Source of the DNA: Flaccisagitta enflata
Lineage: Eukaryota > Chaetognatha > Sagittoidea > Aphragmophora
Length of the DNA: 64,000 nucleotides
Direction of reading: 5' to 3'
Assembly (NCBI GenBank): GCA_965153355.1
Contig: OZ231127.1
Coordinates: 81,344,001-81,408,000, forward strand
The position numbers and the translations under genes are program-made. Shown here piece by piece: positions 44,671-56,738 of the stretch (positions are counted from its first letter, which is position 1; each line of letters begins with the position of its first letter). The notes under the pieces are model-generated. The model worked only from the letters and a program-made list of their open reading frames with translations, did no database searches and was not told the origin of the DNA.

Positions 44671-44751
<81 letters not shown>

Positions 44752-44754
44752 AGA

Positions 44755-44827
<73 letters not shown>
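44669..44827 (+). repeat. (GA)n then (CA)n compound microsatellite
   Basis: GA about 39 units to 44748, a short CAGAGACA bridge, then CA about 35 units. Confidence 0.98.
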
Positions 44828-44830
<3 letters not shown>

Positions 44831-44943
44831 GAAAATCATAAGGATGGATTACGCTGTCAGTCACAACCCGTTACATGGGTTGGGGTATCATATTAACCAT
44901 GCCAAAATAAAAAACCGCATTACGTTTCGATGTGCTTGGCCTA

Positions 44944-45387
44944 TTAGTTAGAGGCAAAACTACAAAAAATCTATGAAAAAACTTTAAAAGTTACAAAGGT
45001 TTAAAGCTAAATTTTCAATATCTCAATTGCGGGAAATTACACTTTGTTCCTTTCCATAAACTGTACCTTTCGTTTTCATTTAATCATAATTTCTAAATGA
45101 ATCAAGCTACTAATTTCTGCTTGGCGGCATTTCGAAGAAAATTTTCCAAATTTTTTTTCTGTCATGAATTTTTTTTCATTCAGGTGAATTTTAATAGAGG
45201 TACAAGGGAAACAATGAAAAGATTTGACTATCGATTTCCTGGCAATTAGTATATTGACATCTTAACTTAAAATTATTGTAACTTTTAAAGTTTTTGAGCC
45301 AAAACTTTGTGATACCACTCAAATGATAGATTTCTTGAAGCTCATTAAGATGCTCTTTGATTTTGTCTAGTTTTGCCTCCTAATTAA
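44944..45387. mobile_element. 444-bp inverted-repeat element
   Basis: Left TTAGTTAGAGGCAAAACTA. Right CTAGTTTTGCCTCCTAATTA is its inverse with one gap. Subterminal AACTTTAAAAGTTAC and GTAACTTTTAAAGTT also pair. The AT-rich interior has no transposase frame. TTA-type flanks are suggestive only. Confidence 0.65.
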
Positions 45388-45414
45388 GATCCAAGGGTCA
45401 TCAAACTGCAGTGC

Positions 45415-46125
45415 GGTTTTTGGGCAGCGGCCCCGAAGGGGACGAAGTCCTGTAGAACACAGGGGGACTTTCGTTCGTCCGTCCGTCCGTCCGTTCGTTC
45501 GTTCGTCCGTTCGTCCCCCCCATCAGGCTCCTCAGGCCTAGAACCTGGCCTTTAAGACCTCAAATCTGGCCTCTCAGGCCTCAAATCTGGCCTCTCAGGC
45601 CTCAAATCTGGCCTCTCAGGCCTCAAATCCAGCCTCTCAGGCCTCAAATCCAGCCTCTCAGGCCTCAAATCCAACCTCTCAGGCCTCAAATCCAACCTCT
45701 CAGGCCTCAAACCTGGCCTCTCAGGCCTCAAATTAGGCTTCTTAGGCCTCAAATCCAAATCCTCAGGCCTCAAATCAGCTATCTAAGCCTCAATTTATTG
45801 CTCTCAGGCTTCAAATCAGTCCTCTGACCTATCAAGCCTTAATCCAGCTCTCTTAAGCCTCAAGTCAGCCCTCCCAAGCTTCCAATTGGCATTCTCAGGC
45901 CTTACATCAGCCTTCTTAGACCTCAGTTTAGGCTCTTGAAGGCCTTCAGTCAGCCCTCTATCGCATCTCATCCTCTTCTTCAGGCAGGACGAACGAAAGT
46001 CCCCCTGTGTTCTACAGGACTTCGTCCCCTTCGGGGCCGCTGCCCTGCTTCCCCTCACTCCAATTCACAATCACTCAAAGCAGGGCAACGGGTATCGCTG
46101 ACCACTTATTGCCCTTGGGCGACCT
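45415..46125 (-). repeat. Family B repeat, complete, minus orientation
   Basis: TTTTTGGGCAGCGGCCCCGA, GAAGTCCTGTAGAACACAGG, (GTCC/GTTC)n, a C-run, then ~20-bp units CTCAGGCCTCAAATCTGGCC (about 18). Then mirrored CCTGTGTTCTACAGGACTTC, CCTTCGGGGCCGCTGCCC, AGCAGGGCAACGGGTATCGC, and the end hairpin GCCCTTGGGC with GACC. Confidence 0.93.
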
Positions 46126-46276
46126 GTTTATTTTGGCATGGTTAGTCTGAATATGAATATTGAATGTATTATTCATAAATCATGACCGTAACAATGATGT
46201 CTGCTTGGGACAAAGTTTCATATTTGAATGCATATAACTACTAAAACGAGACTAATTTATCTTCAAAGCAAAGCAC
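46126..46276. other. Short AT-rich spacer
   Basis: Nothing recognised. Confidence 0.5.
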
Positions 46277-46409
46277 TGTCACGTGCAGGTGGGCGCCGGC
46301 CGCATTTGAGCTCACAAGAGCATTTGGGCAGGAGAAGTGAGGCCAAAGACCGCAAAAACACAGAAAAGGTAAAATGAGACCAACCGGCGGACGGACAAAG
46401 CGGGGTGTG
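46277..46409 (-). repeat. Truncated family A copy abutting the zinc-finger pseudogene
   Basis: GTCACGTGCAGGTGGGC, GAGCATTTGGGCAGGAGAAG, GACCAACCGGCGGACGGACA, AAGCGGGGTGT. The expected AGAGTCGCGTGCACGCGACT is absent; the zinc-finger sequence starts right there. Confidence 0.82.
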
Positions 46410-46410
46410 C

Positions 46411-48086
46411 CTAAGCATCAGTGTGGGTCCCTTCTTGTGATTTTAAGCTACAGCTGGTGGTGAATGCTTGAGGACATTGGTCACATTGGAATGGCTTCTC
46501 ACCGGTGTGTGTCATTTTTTTGTGATTTCAAAAGACGATTTTGAGTGAACGCTTCTGAGCATTCAACACATTTGAGTGGCTTTTCGCCTGTGTGTGTCCT
46601 TTTGTGTAATTCCAAATGAGCTCTCTGAGTGAATGCATTGGAACAACGATCACATTTAAATGGCTTTTCACCAGTATGGATCATTTTGTGTAATTTCAAA
46701 GCGCCACTATGAGCAAATGTTTTAGGGCATTCATTACATTTGAATGGCTTTTCGCCGGTGTGAGTTCTTTGGTGTGTTTTTAAATGAGCGCTTTGGGCAA
46801 ATGATTTGGGACATTGTTCACATTTTAATAACTTTTCCCCGGTGTGAGTTCTTTTGTGTATTTTCAAATGAGCTCTTTGAGTAAATGAATTGAGACATTG
46901 ATCACATTTGAACGGCTTTTCGCCGGTGTGAGTTCTTTTGTGTGATTTCAAATAAGATCTCTGAGTAAATGAATTGGGACATTGATCACATTTGAATGGC
47001 TTTTCGCCTGTGTGGGCCCTCTTGTGTCTATTTAAATCCCTTCATTCAGCAAATGCAGAAGGACATATATCACATTTGAACGGTTTTTCACCAGTGTGTA
47101 TCTTTGTGTGTCGTTTTAAACCCCCACTTTGAGCAAATGCAGAAGGACAAATTTCACATTTGAATGTTTTTTCACCCGTGTGGATCCTTATGTGTTTTTT
47201 TAGATCGCCCTTATTGCGAAAAGCAGACGGACAATCTTCACTTAGAAACTTTTTCCCACTAGTGTGGATCATTGCGTTCTTCAAAGCGGTTTCCTCGGAT
47301 AAGGTAGAAGATGCCGGATCAAATTGTGATTGTGTTCTCTTGACGTGGTTTCTTTTGTGTCTTTCCAAACTGTCCTTGCATGCGAATGCTAAGGGACATT
47401 GATCACATTGATACGGCTTCTCATCGGTATCTGTATTTTTGTGCTCCTTTTTTGCATCCAGAGAAGAAGACGAGCTCAAATCAAATACATCGTAAGTCCT
47501 TTTATGACTAGTCAAATTACTTCTGAAATTGAATGCTTTGAAACATTGATCACACTGATAAGGCTTCTTGTCAGAATGGATCACGATGTGACTGTTTAAA
47601 CTTCCTTTAAAGGAAAACGCAGAGGGGCAAATATCACATTTATATGGTTTTTCACCCGTGTGGATCCGCTGGTGTTTTTTCAAGTCGCCCTTGTCGCGAT
47701 AAGTAGAAGGACAGTTATCACATTTGAAGGGTTTTTCATCAGTGTGGGTTAACAAATGATACTTTAAATGCCCTTTTTGAGAAAATGCGGAACTACACTT
47801 ATCGCACTTAAAGGGCTTTTTACCAGTTTGGGTTAACAAGTGACTGTTTAAATGCCCTTTCTGGGAAAAGGCGGAGGAACAATGATCGCACTTAAGGCTT
47901 TATACCGGTATGGGTCATCAAATGATTCTTTAATGCCTTTCGACAAGAAAATGTGGAAAGACACTGTTGACATTTGAATAGTTTTTCAGCAGTATGGGCT
48001 CTTACGTGCCTTGTTAAATTACTGCTGGTAGCAAATGCGGAAGGACATAGATCGCATCTAAAAAGCTTTTCTCTCTTCTCTGACAT
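46411..48086 (-). pseudogene. Poly-C2H2 zinc-finger pseudogene
   Basis: Minus strand, ATG at 48086 (MSEKREKLFRCDLCPSAF). About 20 fingers can be followed across three breaks. (1) A 2-bp deletion at about 47896 after GIKP creates an immediate TAA. (2) A TGA codon at about 47037-47039 replaces one residue of the finger FAE-x-RDLNRHKRAHTGEKP, with the frame unchanged on both sides. (3) An extra A in a seven-A run at about 46519-46525 shifts the frame before MTHTGEKPFQC. Some fingers are also degenerate (HLLTQ for HLLTH, KAFNFRSNLTSHKRTYDVF followed by a Ser-rich spacer, FDPASSTLSEE). The 3' end stops at the junction with a family A copy (46409). Spacers and consensus match the intact gene at 39724-41394, so the two are tandem paralogues in the same orientation. 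Sequencing error cannot explain all three breaks easily. Confidence 0.85.
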
Positions 48087-48361
48087 AGTTTCTTTTAACG
48101 AGTTTCAAAAAGGAGGCAGATTTATCAAGAGCAATCTTCGCGTCAACGATGGCTCGTGAGCTTGCTGGAAAATGTCGATCCAATGATGTCTTGAAATAGG
48201 TGCTTTTTCGTTTTTGAGTGTCAAAATTGTGAGGTTTTTTTTTTGCGCTTTGTCAATGGTTCGTGATGTTTATGCGGTCCGGTTTATATATCCTATTCAA
48301 CCTGATCAGTGATCACGTCCTACTTCAATCGATAGTTTTTTGGGATGCGGTTTCTTCTATC

Positions 48362-48364
<3 letters not shown>
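48087..48364. other. Upstream flank of the zinc-finger pseudogene
   Basis: No repeat recognised. AGTGATCACGTCC (48308-48320) and a T-run (48235-48244) are the only marks. Confidence 0.45.

Positions 48365-48414
<50 letters not shown>
48365..48414 (+). repeat. (GA)n microsatellite
   Basis: About 25 GA units. 48415-49125 downstream holds nothing recognised apart from C-rich patches (48727-48752). Confidence 0.97.
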
Positions 48415-48420
<6 letters not shown>

Positions 48421-49122
48421 GCATTGATGGAGAACACCATGGTAATTTTTCTACCCACTGTACACGAGGAGGGCACTTAAGGTCGAATCCCCATTTAGAA
48501 ATGAGGGCAGTTAGCTCTCAAACCACTCAAGACAGAATTGGTCTTCAGTGATTTTCAAACCTAACTGCTCCTTCTAACTAGAGTGGTTTTCAAATCAATT
48601 TCAAATATAAAGTCATCATGAACGTAGTTTAGATCTAATTTGCATCATCTTTCAATTTTTTTTATGTTCTCTTATACGTTATACAATCTGAAATTGTTAT
48701 CGCTTAACCCCACGCATATATCGCAACCCTACCCCCCAATTCGGTCCCCCCCAACTAGAGAGAGAGGATCTGAAGCTGCATGCCCTAGTCTCGGCTCACC
48801 CCTCTTCTCTACTATAAAAGCAGTGTCATCCTTGCTTAGAGGCCATTCCCTCTTGCTGTACCAGAAATATACTATACTGGATAAGACCTGTGTTGCTTCT
48901 AAGTACTTTGAGGAGATGAGATAACGCCATGAGTGGATAGGCTGATCCAGGGGCGTCACGCACCTCCCGCGTGGCGCCCAATGTTCAGTCGAACCCACTT
49001 TTGGCGTTAGCCCCCCAGGGTTAGGACCAAAATTTTTAAAATACCCGTTTGGATATCCGCTTATCCCTCTGTAATTGCCTTTCTGTCTGTCTGTCTGTTT
49101 GTTTGTTTTTCTTTGACTTTTT

Positions 49123-49127
<5 letters not shown>

Positions 49128-49210
<83 letters not shown>
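49128..49210 (+). repeat. (CT)n microsatellite
   Basis: About 41 CT units, preceded by (GTCT)n and (GTTT)n at 49083-49110. Confidence 0.97.
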
Positions 49211-49215
<5 letters not shown>

Positions 49216-49521
49216 AATCGATACATTTCCTCTCACTCGATAAAAGTATAAGATACGAGTATAAGATATAAGTATAAGATTAGGTTAAAGCATGGTATGT
49301 CAAGAAGTTTGGAAAAAAAATGAATAGGAAGAAAAACGGCGATGGTGACGTGACGGCCTGGGTTGGCCATCTACATCCTGGCGTTTCATCTCCTTGACCA
49401 AGACGACGAGCAACTTGCAGGTTTTTTTTCACCCATACTAATCAACATGAAACTTACCATCTGACTTCCACTCAAGAATATGATTGAGCCTGTCCTTTTA
49501 TAACTACTGACAGAGTGACAG

Positions 49522-49686
49522 CCGGACAAACTAGGAATGGGCCCAGGGGCCTGTGGTATCGTTGCAGTGTCTGGACTTCTCTTAGCTGGCAAGAGCATCG
49601 AACACGGTGTCAGGCAGATCTCTGAATCAGCCCGGTCATTTTGGTGCAATTCTTTAATAGTGAAGGAGAAGTCCCAGATGCTGTAA
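49522..49686 (+). CDS. Possible short terminal exon, unrecognised
   Basis: After CTTTTATAACTACTGACAG and a second AG (GTGACAG), the frame is open for about 54 codons to TAA at 49684. It includes a hydrophobic stretch GPGACGIVAVSGLLLAG then KSIEHGVRQISES. The surrounding 49320-49760 is non-repetitive and less AT-rich than its neighbours. On the minus strand the same block has an open frame of 112 residues and donor-like GTAAGT motifs, so strand and reality are both uncertain. Confidence 0.15.
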   Translation, partial: PDKLGMGPGACGIVAVSGLLLAGKSIEHGVRQISESARSFWCNSLIVKEKSQML

Positions 49687-49759
49687 CGGAGAAAATCTTT
49701 TCTTACCTTGGTCAGACACCGCATTCCGCGGAATGTTTGGTCAAGGAAGCGTTAGTTTC

Positions 49760-51640
49760 ATGACTGGAGTCGGGTGGAAGGGTTGCGGACTAAATTAGAA
49801 TTGAAACAACTATCCTATCAACTGACTGAGGATTCATGTATCCTTTTAAAAAAAAAAAAAACAACTTTTATGGAGTTAACCATTCTAGTGCGAAATTAGC
49901 ACCCTTTTTTTTCAACTTCAGTGTAGTAAGAGGGAAATATGATTTCATTTTACTTACCATTGGGAAAAATGTTTCTTTGCTAGGTTATAACTGTATGCCA
50001 CATGCTTAAATTATGTGGGTTCTTTAAAGGTTCTGTTATTTCTTTGATACTGTAACTAATCTATAGGGAAATTTATAAAATGGGTATGATAATGAAACAT
50101 ATTAAAAAAGATTGTAAAAATCATTTGTTTTCTCTTTTTTAAAGCATGAACTTGTTTCAAAAGGGTTGGTGTTCAATTGTTAGAGAGCAATGAAAGACAA
50201 TGATCTACTTTAAATTTTTGGGGAGCAAAAGCTAGAAATAATCTTCAGTACTTTATTTTTCAAGGGAGAATTAGCACCTCAGTGACTAAACCTTTTTTCC
50301 GTGCTTATACATAGATGCTATAAAGAGAATATCACTGGACTGTCATGTCTGTCTGCCTTTATCTGTCTCTTTACTGCTCCTTTTTGTCATCTCTGGCTCA
50401 CACTTTCATTTCTATCCCGGCCTCTGTATGTTCTGATTACTGGCTCGGTATTATAACCTTTTTTTTTATCCGTTTTGTTTTGTCCCTCTATCGTAAACTG
50501 TTTTTCTCTGTTTCTATAAATGTTTTTTTTTTTTTAATGGCTCAAACTTCTAAAATGGGTTGTACGTCTGCGTGCGCGATTGGTCAAACTTACTGTTTTT
50601 CGGTTTAATCTGTACCAAAAATTTCTAAATCACAGCTTTAACTATCATCTTGTCTGTCTCTCTGTCTCAAATAATTTTCATCCTTTTCTTGGCTAAGTGA
50701 TAACTGAAATACCTTTTCCTTTTCCCGCTTTTATAGATTTATTAACTTCCTTTCTTTTCATAGCTGAGATTTTATATACTGAAATGTTTCACCTGCTCCT
50801 TCCTTTTTTTTATCTTAAATTCTTTGTCTATGATCTTTGTAAAAATAACAATTAAGTTTTATTTCTTTTATCTGTTTTACAAAGGAACATCTTATACTCA
50901 TTATACTAAACGGTTATGTTGGTTATGAACGCGTGTGCAAATGAGAGAGCAGATTGTAGTGAATGACGATTGGGTTAGTGGGCACCTCAATTTTGATTTA
51001 ATCATATTATTGAAGGGGTTAAAGGGCAATTCATTCGACAACATTTTTTTTTTTCGTGCCCATTAACCACATGAGACAGGGATTTGGAGGTATGTCAAAC
51101 GTTCATGAAAGGCACACTTGCACTCCTAGGGAACTCGGATCTTACATCCTAGAAGTAGGGAAGTAGGGGGTGAAATGGTCACTGTATTGCAACCACAACC
51201 CCAGGCAAAATAACATTGCCATTTTCTAGCGCAGCGTAGCACTAATTCTCATTTGAAATTGGATATTTCAAATCAGAATTAGAAGGAGTGAGGAGGGTTT
51301 CTTGTTTGTTTGACATACTGTTGCCTTTAGATGGCAAGAAAAGTAAGAGATTTTTAGCAAGAAAGCGGACCTTAGGTCCGAGTGACCATCTGGGTCAGTA
51401 GGCCATGTCGAGTCTCGTTTAGGGGCTCTTTGCACCTGCACTAGTAGGCGCAGTATCAAATTGAGAGAAGTACAAAAGCCATTTATTACTAATGATGTTA
51501 AAACATTTCTGACTTATATGAACAAGGTTTTTTTTTCTCACTGAAATACTAGCATGTATTCGTTTCCCTTTCATTTTTTTTTCTTCCTTTTGCATTACCT
51601 TTTCCCATTTCCGTTCCAAAAAACAGAGGTACAATTTCTC
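49760..51640. other. AT/pyrimidine-rich DNA, one hairpin
   Basis: No supported gene. 51242-51282 is an 18-bp-arm hairpin (CTAATTCTCATTTGAAAT and its inverse, one mismatch, loop TGGAT). The 87-residue frame at 50345-50608 is pyrimidine-driven. Confidence 0.5.
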
Positions 51641-51650
51641 ATTCTTTTCA

Positions 51651-51837
51651 TACAGTTGAACCTTGCTATAATTTTCATAGACTATAAATAAGCCCCTGTT
51701 ATGGCCAATATTTTTATAGGAAATGATTTAAAGGGACTTGTAAGCAGACTTGTAAGCAGACTTGTAAGCAGACTTATAAGAAGACTTGTAAGTAGATTGT
51801 TTTACTATTTAGTCCAATATAGCAGGGTGTCACTGTA
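51651..51837. mobile_element. 187-bp pogo-like MITE with internal 12-bp repeats
   Basis: TACAGTTGAACCTTGCTATA at the left; ATATAGCAGGGTGTCACTGTA at the right is its inverse with a few changes. TA on both sides. Inside are five ACTTGTAAGCAG units (51738-51798). CAGTTGAACC-type ends with a TA target are typical of pogo/Tigger-group elements. Confidence 0.82.
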
Positions 51838-52599
51838 GCTCTGTTTCATCTCCTAGTCCAAAATGAGAATATGTTTAATCATTTTGATAACGCAGGCTTA
51901 GTGAAATAAGCCCAATCACTGAATAGATTAGTTTCTCACTGTCTTTCTTTATTCCGTCTTGCAAAAGACTCGTTTTCAGTCTTCCTGTCGTACATTACCT
52001 TAGATTATAGCACATCAGTATCGTCTTTTTCAGGGCTCAGGCCTCCTCTTGTTAAATTAGCCCCAGCCTTTTAAGAACCAATTTCTAGCGTGAAATCCTG
52101 TCTTTCTGCTATATTTTTCTTCTTTATTCATGAGTCACAAGTATTGTTTTTGCATGCCTTTTTACAATAAAACAATCCCAATCTTTTGCTCTGCTATTAC
52201 GATCTCCAGTCCTTCTGCCATATCCTAAAAAAAAAAAAAATCAAAAGAATCCTGTCTTCCTTTGACTAGCTTTACATTCGGTACATGGGTCGATGTGTCT
52301 GTGTGTCTGTGTGTCTGTCTGTCTGTCTGCTCTTTTATACTGCTATATTGAAGAAGATAGAAATACCTCGTGTCCGTTTGCCTTCTACGTCTAACTGAGA
52401 CTAAGATGCTGGAGCACAGCAAGAAACAATGGGTTTTGGTCTGTTTGTCCGTTTGTCTGTGAGCGCCTTCCGTTTATTATCCTCAGTTTTAGATTTCTGC
52501 TTTCTTTCCCCCTAAAAATGTGAAAGAAGAAACTCTAGAGAAAAGGGGCTGCTTCGGTGCATATTTGTGATTTTATTTCTTTTCATTTCATACATCTAT
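51838..52599. other. No gene; short TGTGTCTG repeats
   Basis: Only low-complexity GTCTGT stretches (52290-52330, 52438-52462) and an A-run (52227-52240). Confidence 0.5.
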
Positions 52600-52755
52600 T
52601 GAGTCAGGCTTCCGCTAATCAATTCAAACCCAGCTTTGTTTTATTTGTCGGTCTGTTTGTCAGTTTGAGGGTCTGTCTGCCCCACCAAACTTATAATCGC
52701 TGCCCATGACCACCTGTGTATGGCTGGGACGGCAGTGTATCTGGCATTGTTTTCT
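52600..52755 (+). repeat. Old, degenerate family A copy
   Basis: AACCCAGCTTTGTTTTATTT, GTCGGTCTGTTTGTCAG, then ATCGCTGCCCATGACCACCT, GTATGGCTGGGACGGCAGTG, TATCTGGCATTGTTTT. About 70% like the intact copies. Confidence 0.6.
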
Positions 52756-52780
52756 TCCGCGATTGTATCTAAAACATGAA

Positions 52781-53219
52781 TACACCTTTTTTTATAAGAG
52801 ACAAACTTTTTTACTCAGCCTGGGTTCTTTTAAATTTTTGCTGTTTTGAGGCTCAATGTCTCTTAAATTGTTCTTAAATTTTCAATGCGTAAAAAAGCAA
52901 AAAGTGTATGATTCACTATTTAAGGATATTCTATGTATATTTAGTAAAAAAAAAATTGTACATTACTGCAGAACATTGAATAACTTGCCTAATTTGACAG
53001 GCAAAATCATAAAAGAAGTAATCTTTTCTAGGAAAACCTACCAATTTTACTAAAAATTAGAATGATTGTCAGTTATTTCAGTACGACTCTTGAAGTGAAT
53101 TTCTAAAAGATTTCAAAAACTGAATCTCAGCCTAGGCATTCTCTTAATTTGTTCTTAAAATTTTGGCAAATCTCAGCATCATATCTCTTATAAAAAAGTC
53201 TCTTATAAAAAAAAGTGTA
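52781..53219. mobile_element. 439-bp MITE with TA ends
   Basis: TACACCTTTTTTTATAAGAG then AC at the left; GTCTCTTATAAAAAAAAGTG then TA at the right. Subterminal CAGCCTGGGTTCTTTTAA and its echo CAGCCTAGGCATTCTC are in direct orientation. A 65-residue frame inside is not transposase-like. Confidence 0.78.
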
Positions 53220-53365
53220 TGCAACTATCCTCATTTTTATAGCTCATGTTTTTGCTCATTTCTTTTCATTGTGAGTCTCGGAATATCTGTCTTTATGTTT
53301 TCTGTTGTTTTTTTTTTTTCAAATATTTAACTTTCATTATCTTTATGGCGCATATACTCTTCAGT

Positions 53366-53369
<4 letters not shown>

Positions 53370-53432
<63 letters not shown>
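53370..53432 (+). repeat. (CT)n microsatellite
   Basis: About 31 CT units. Confidence 0.97.
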
Positions 53433-53436
<4 letters not shown>

Positions 53437-53585
53437 TAAGAAGCGGTAGTTATAATTCCAAAATATTTCAAGTCGCATATACTGTTCCTTTCCCTCTTGA
53501 ATTCTTCTTCAAAGTAAATCTACACTCTTTCTTCTTCCCTTTGTTTTAAAAGCGCTACCTGTCTTTATATACTCTTCCTCTTTAA

Positions 53586-53766
53586 TACAGTTAAACCCCG
53601 CTATAACGGATTCAATAGTAATGGAAATACGCCTATAATGGATCTAAGAACTTAGTTCTTTCATGTCAATTTCTTTTAATTTCTTTGTTAGCAATAAGGG
53701 AAATTCGCCTATAGTGAATGAAATTAGTAAATCCTTTGACGTCCGTTATTGCGGGGTTCCACTGTA
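53586..53766. mobile_element. 181-bp pogo-like MITE
   Basis: TACAGTTAAACCCCGCTATA then ACGGA at the left; TCCGTTATTGCGGGGTTCCA then CTGTA at the right. The TIR is about 25 bp and TA-flanked. Interior echoes such as CGCCTATAATGGAT and CGCCTATAGTGAAT. Confidence 0.88.
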
Positions 53767-54011
53767 TCTTTCATTTCGATTCATGATAGACGGTGACTTA
53801 TATTCTCTTTATCAAATTAAAAAGCGTGTTATTCGTTAACCATTATATATAAAAAGGGTAAAACGTTTGCAGCCAAAGATATACTTGATCAGTCAGTTGG
53901 TCGGACTATTTGAGGCTATAACTAACCAATGTTTTCATTGTAACATATGTTAAATCCTGCAATACCAAATTTCAATATGGTAGTATAGAGAAGCCAAATG
54001 TTACCTTTTTT

Positions 54012-54240
54012 CCTTTTTAGTTGCGGACACGCAACTCAATAAGAGGATTTGTCCGTCAGTCGGTCCGTCGGTCAGTTGGTCCGCCGGTACGTCATGGTGA
54101 TAGAGTTGAAAACGAGCATTTTTGTTAACTTTTGTATTTGAGTGTTGGACTTGGGTTGGGGTGTGGATAGGGGTCGGATGCCCCTGCCCACCCGTCGGCA
54201 ACGATATTGTGACCCTGCGTCACTTGTTTTTAACCCTTTT
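54012..54240 (+). repeat. Family A copy with a changed hairpin
   Basis: AGTTGCGGACACGCAACT (7-bp stem with one compensating pair relative to AGTCGCG/CGCGACT), then GTCCGTCAGTCGGTCCGTCG. Then ATGCCCCTGCCCACCCGTCG, GCAACGATATTGTGACC and a final ACTTGTTTTTAACCC. Confidence 0.75.
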
Positions 54241-55600
54241 TTTTACGATGTACTCATATGCTTTCAGTAAGATGTTATCAAGCGTCTTACCACAAAGGGA
54301 TGTCAGCAAACATGGTTTGTTGCACTTAATTTAACGTCAATTTGCCTTTTTGTTTAGAAATGCAAAATTTCTATTGAAATTCTAACCATAGCTTCCGAGC
54401 GGGATCTCTCAACATCAACTAAAATTTTTATGAAATTTTTTTAGTGGACGAGGTAAATTGGGATTGAGTAAATTTCGAATCCGACAAATTCCAGAATGAC
54501 AGCGGAATATTGTGGTTTTGGTCATCAAAAAATTTATCTTTCAATTAAATCACACTATTAGGTTTTAGTCTGTACATTTGTTTGTCTGCCTGAAAGTGCC
54601 TGAAAGTGCTGACGCCCGCGATATGGGTCTAATGACCTTGTTAATCTTGGATCCGCTATGGAGGGATTCAACATTGAACTTATAGAAAAATATTCTTACC
54701 AAATCTAATTTACATCAATTTTGTGATTACGATCCCCAGAGGCCAATAAAAGAATGACGATAGAAAATTTTAATTTTCACACTCACTACAAACCAGAAAA
54801 CACCACCAGACAGCATAAATTCTTATGAGAAAGCTCAAATTAAGCTAACAGGGCGACATGCTGACATTGTTCTGCTTGCTTAATTAACGCAATTATGATC
54901 AGTCAGTCGGTTACAGGAAGGAATCTCTCTGTCTATATCTTGAGGAGTTTAAAAAAAAAAAAGGTAAAAATATTTAAAACAGAGGTTTGCCTTTTTAAGC
55001 TTTTGTGGGGCTAAATCAAGATGGCTATTATAAATCCATCTTCCTTTTTACGAAGGATACACGTATATGGGTGACCGCGTCAGTCAACAGGTCCGCGCGC
55101 CCATAAACCCAAGATTCTCATTATGCAAAATCAGGGGAATTTCATTTCCCCACTTGGTTAAGGAAATCATTTGAGATAGATTTAACTAATCAGAACTAAG
55201 GAAAAGTGTATTAAGGAATAGATTGACGCAATACCTACCTAGTAATTCACGGTTGCTCTTGTTGCTTACACCAAGAAAATTATGGGAAATTATAAGTTCA
55301 TTCAGAGTATTGGTTTATACTCATGTCAGTACCCCGATAAGATCATCGGTTTTTCCCGTTTCATTTATCTCTAGTGATGTTTTTGAGTGACTTTGTTGGC
55401 CTTCTCGTTCGCCCTCTGTCTTAAATAAAACCCTTTTCCGCGAGTGGGTTGGTCAGATTGATCAGTCTGCCTTCAATCAGTTGGTGACCAATTTCTAAGG
55501 ATTGTCAAGTGATGCAGTTGGTCAATCTTTTGGATGGGATCTGTATGGTGATAAGAGTCAGTCCTATGTTTCCTTCTCAACCTGCATTTAAACAGATTCG
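54241..55600. other. AT-rich DNA, no gene seen
   Basis: Read on both strands; nothing recognised beyond an A-run at 54951-54961. Confidence 0.5.
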
Positions 55601-55812
55601 TTATTAGTCGCGTGCTACGCGACTCTAAACCCCACTCTGGCGGTCCGTTAGTCTGTCTGCCCGTCCGTCCGTCCGTCAGTCACACTTTACCTTTTTGTGT
55701 TTTTGCGGTCTTTAGCCTAACTGCTTGTGCCCAAGTATAGGTCATCAAGGGACCTCAAATACGGCCCCTGCCCACCCGCACGCGACTGGGGTAGCCGTGT
55801 ATCCGGACTTGG
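55601..55812 (+). repeat. Family A repeat, full-length copy
   Basis: AGTCGCGTGCTACGCGACTC, TAAACCCCACTCTGGCGGTC, a (GTCC)n core, CACTTTACCTTTTTGTGTTT, GCACGCGACTGGGGTAGCCG, TGTATCCGGACTTG. Confidence 0.92.
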
Positions 55813-55920
55813 TGGAAATACATTGTATTTGGTTTTAAGGTTTACCATACCCCCTTTCTCGCACCTACCTCAAATCATTGAGCCTTTTTAAAAGCAGTTG
55901 TTAGTATAATGGCCACCCAG

Positions 55921-56040
<120 letters not shown>

Positions 56041-56124
56041 AGTCTCTCATGGGTGGAGCGGCGGTAATTTCAAAACTAGTGTCAAATTTGAAATATCTTG
56101 CCCGGTGAAGACAACTGGAGGAAA

Positions 56125-56645
56125 AAATTTCTGGTGTATGTCTGGTTTTTGTCTGGTTTATGTTTGATTTAGGTCTGATTTGGGTCTGGTTTTAGTCTGG
56201 TTTTGGTTTGGTTTAATTCTGGTTTGAGTCTGGTTTGAGTCTGGTTTGAGTCTGGTTTGAGTCTGGTTTGAGTCTGGTTTGAGTCTGGTTTGAGTCTGGT
56301 TTGGGTCTGGTTTGGGTCTGGTTTGAGTCTGGTTTGATTCTGGTTTGAGTCTGGTTTGAGTCTGGTTTGGGTCTGGTTTGGGTCTGGTTTGGGTCTGGAT
56401 TGAGTCTGGTTTGGGTCTGGTTTGAGTCTGGTTTGAGTCTGGTTTGAGTCTGGTTTGAGTCTGGATTGAGTCTGGATTGAGTCTGGTTTGAGTCTGGTTT
56501 GAGTCTGGTTTGAGTCTGGTTTATGTCTGGTTTATGTCTGGTTTGTGTCTGATTTGGGTCTGGTTTAGTTCTGGTTTGAGTCTGGTTTGAGTCTGGTTTG
56601 AGTCTGGTTTGAGTCTGGTTTGGGTCTGTTTAGGGTTGCGTTTAA
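56125..56645 (+). repeat. 11-bp GTCTGGTTTGA minisatellite, ~45 units
   Basis: GTCTGGTTTGA with GTCTGGTTTGG, GTCTGGATTGA and GTCTGGTTTAT variants clustered, which suggests local duplication of blocks. It ends about 55 bp before a family A right end, so it may be the core of an A copy with a lost left end. Confidence 0.95.
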
Positions 56646-56694
56646 GTCTGATTTTCGATAAAAAGATACAATAGGGAGTCAGGTCAGTTCGGTT

Positions 56695-56738
56695 ATTTTG
56701 TCCTGCACGCGACTTATAGGTGTTGGCCTTGTTTTTAA
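56695..56738 (+). repeat. Family A right end only
   Basis: TGTCCTGCACGCGACTTATA then GGTGTTGGCCTTGTTTTT, identical to the right end at 19898-19932. Confidence 0.85.

Noticed and set aside
50345-50608. 87-residue frame with hydrophobic stretches, possible membrane protein
   Set aside because: The plus strand is pyrimidine-rich, so Phe/Leu/Ser are expected. No splice or start evidence.
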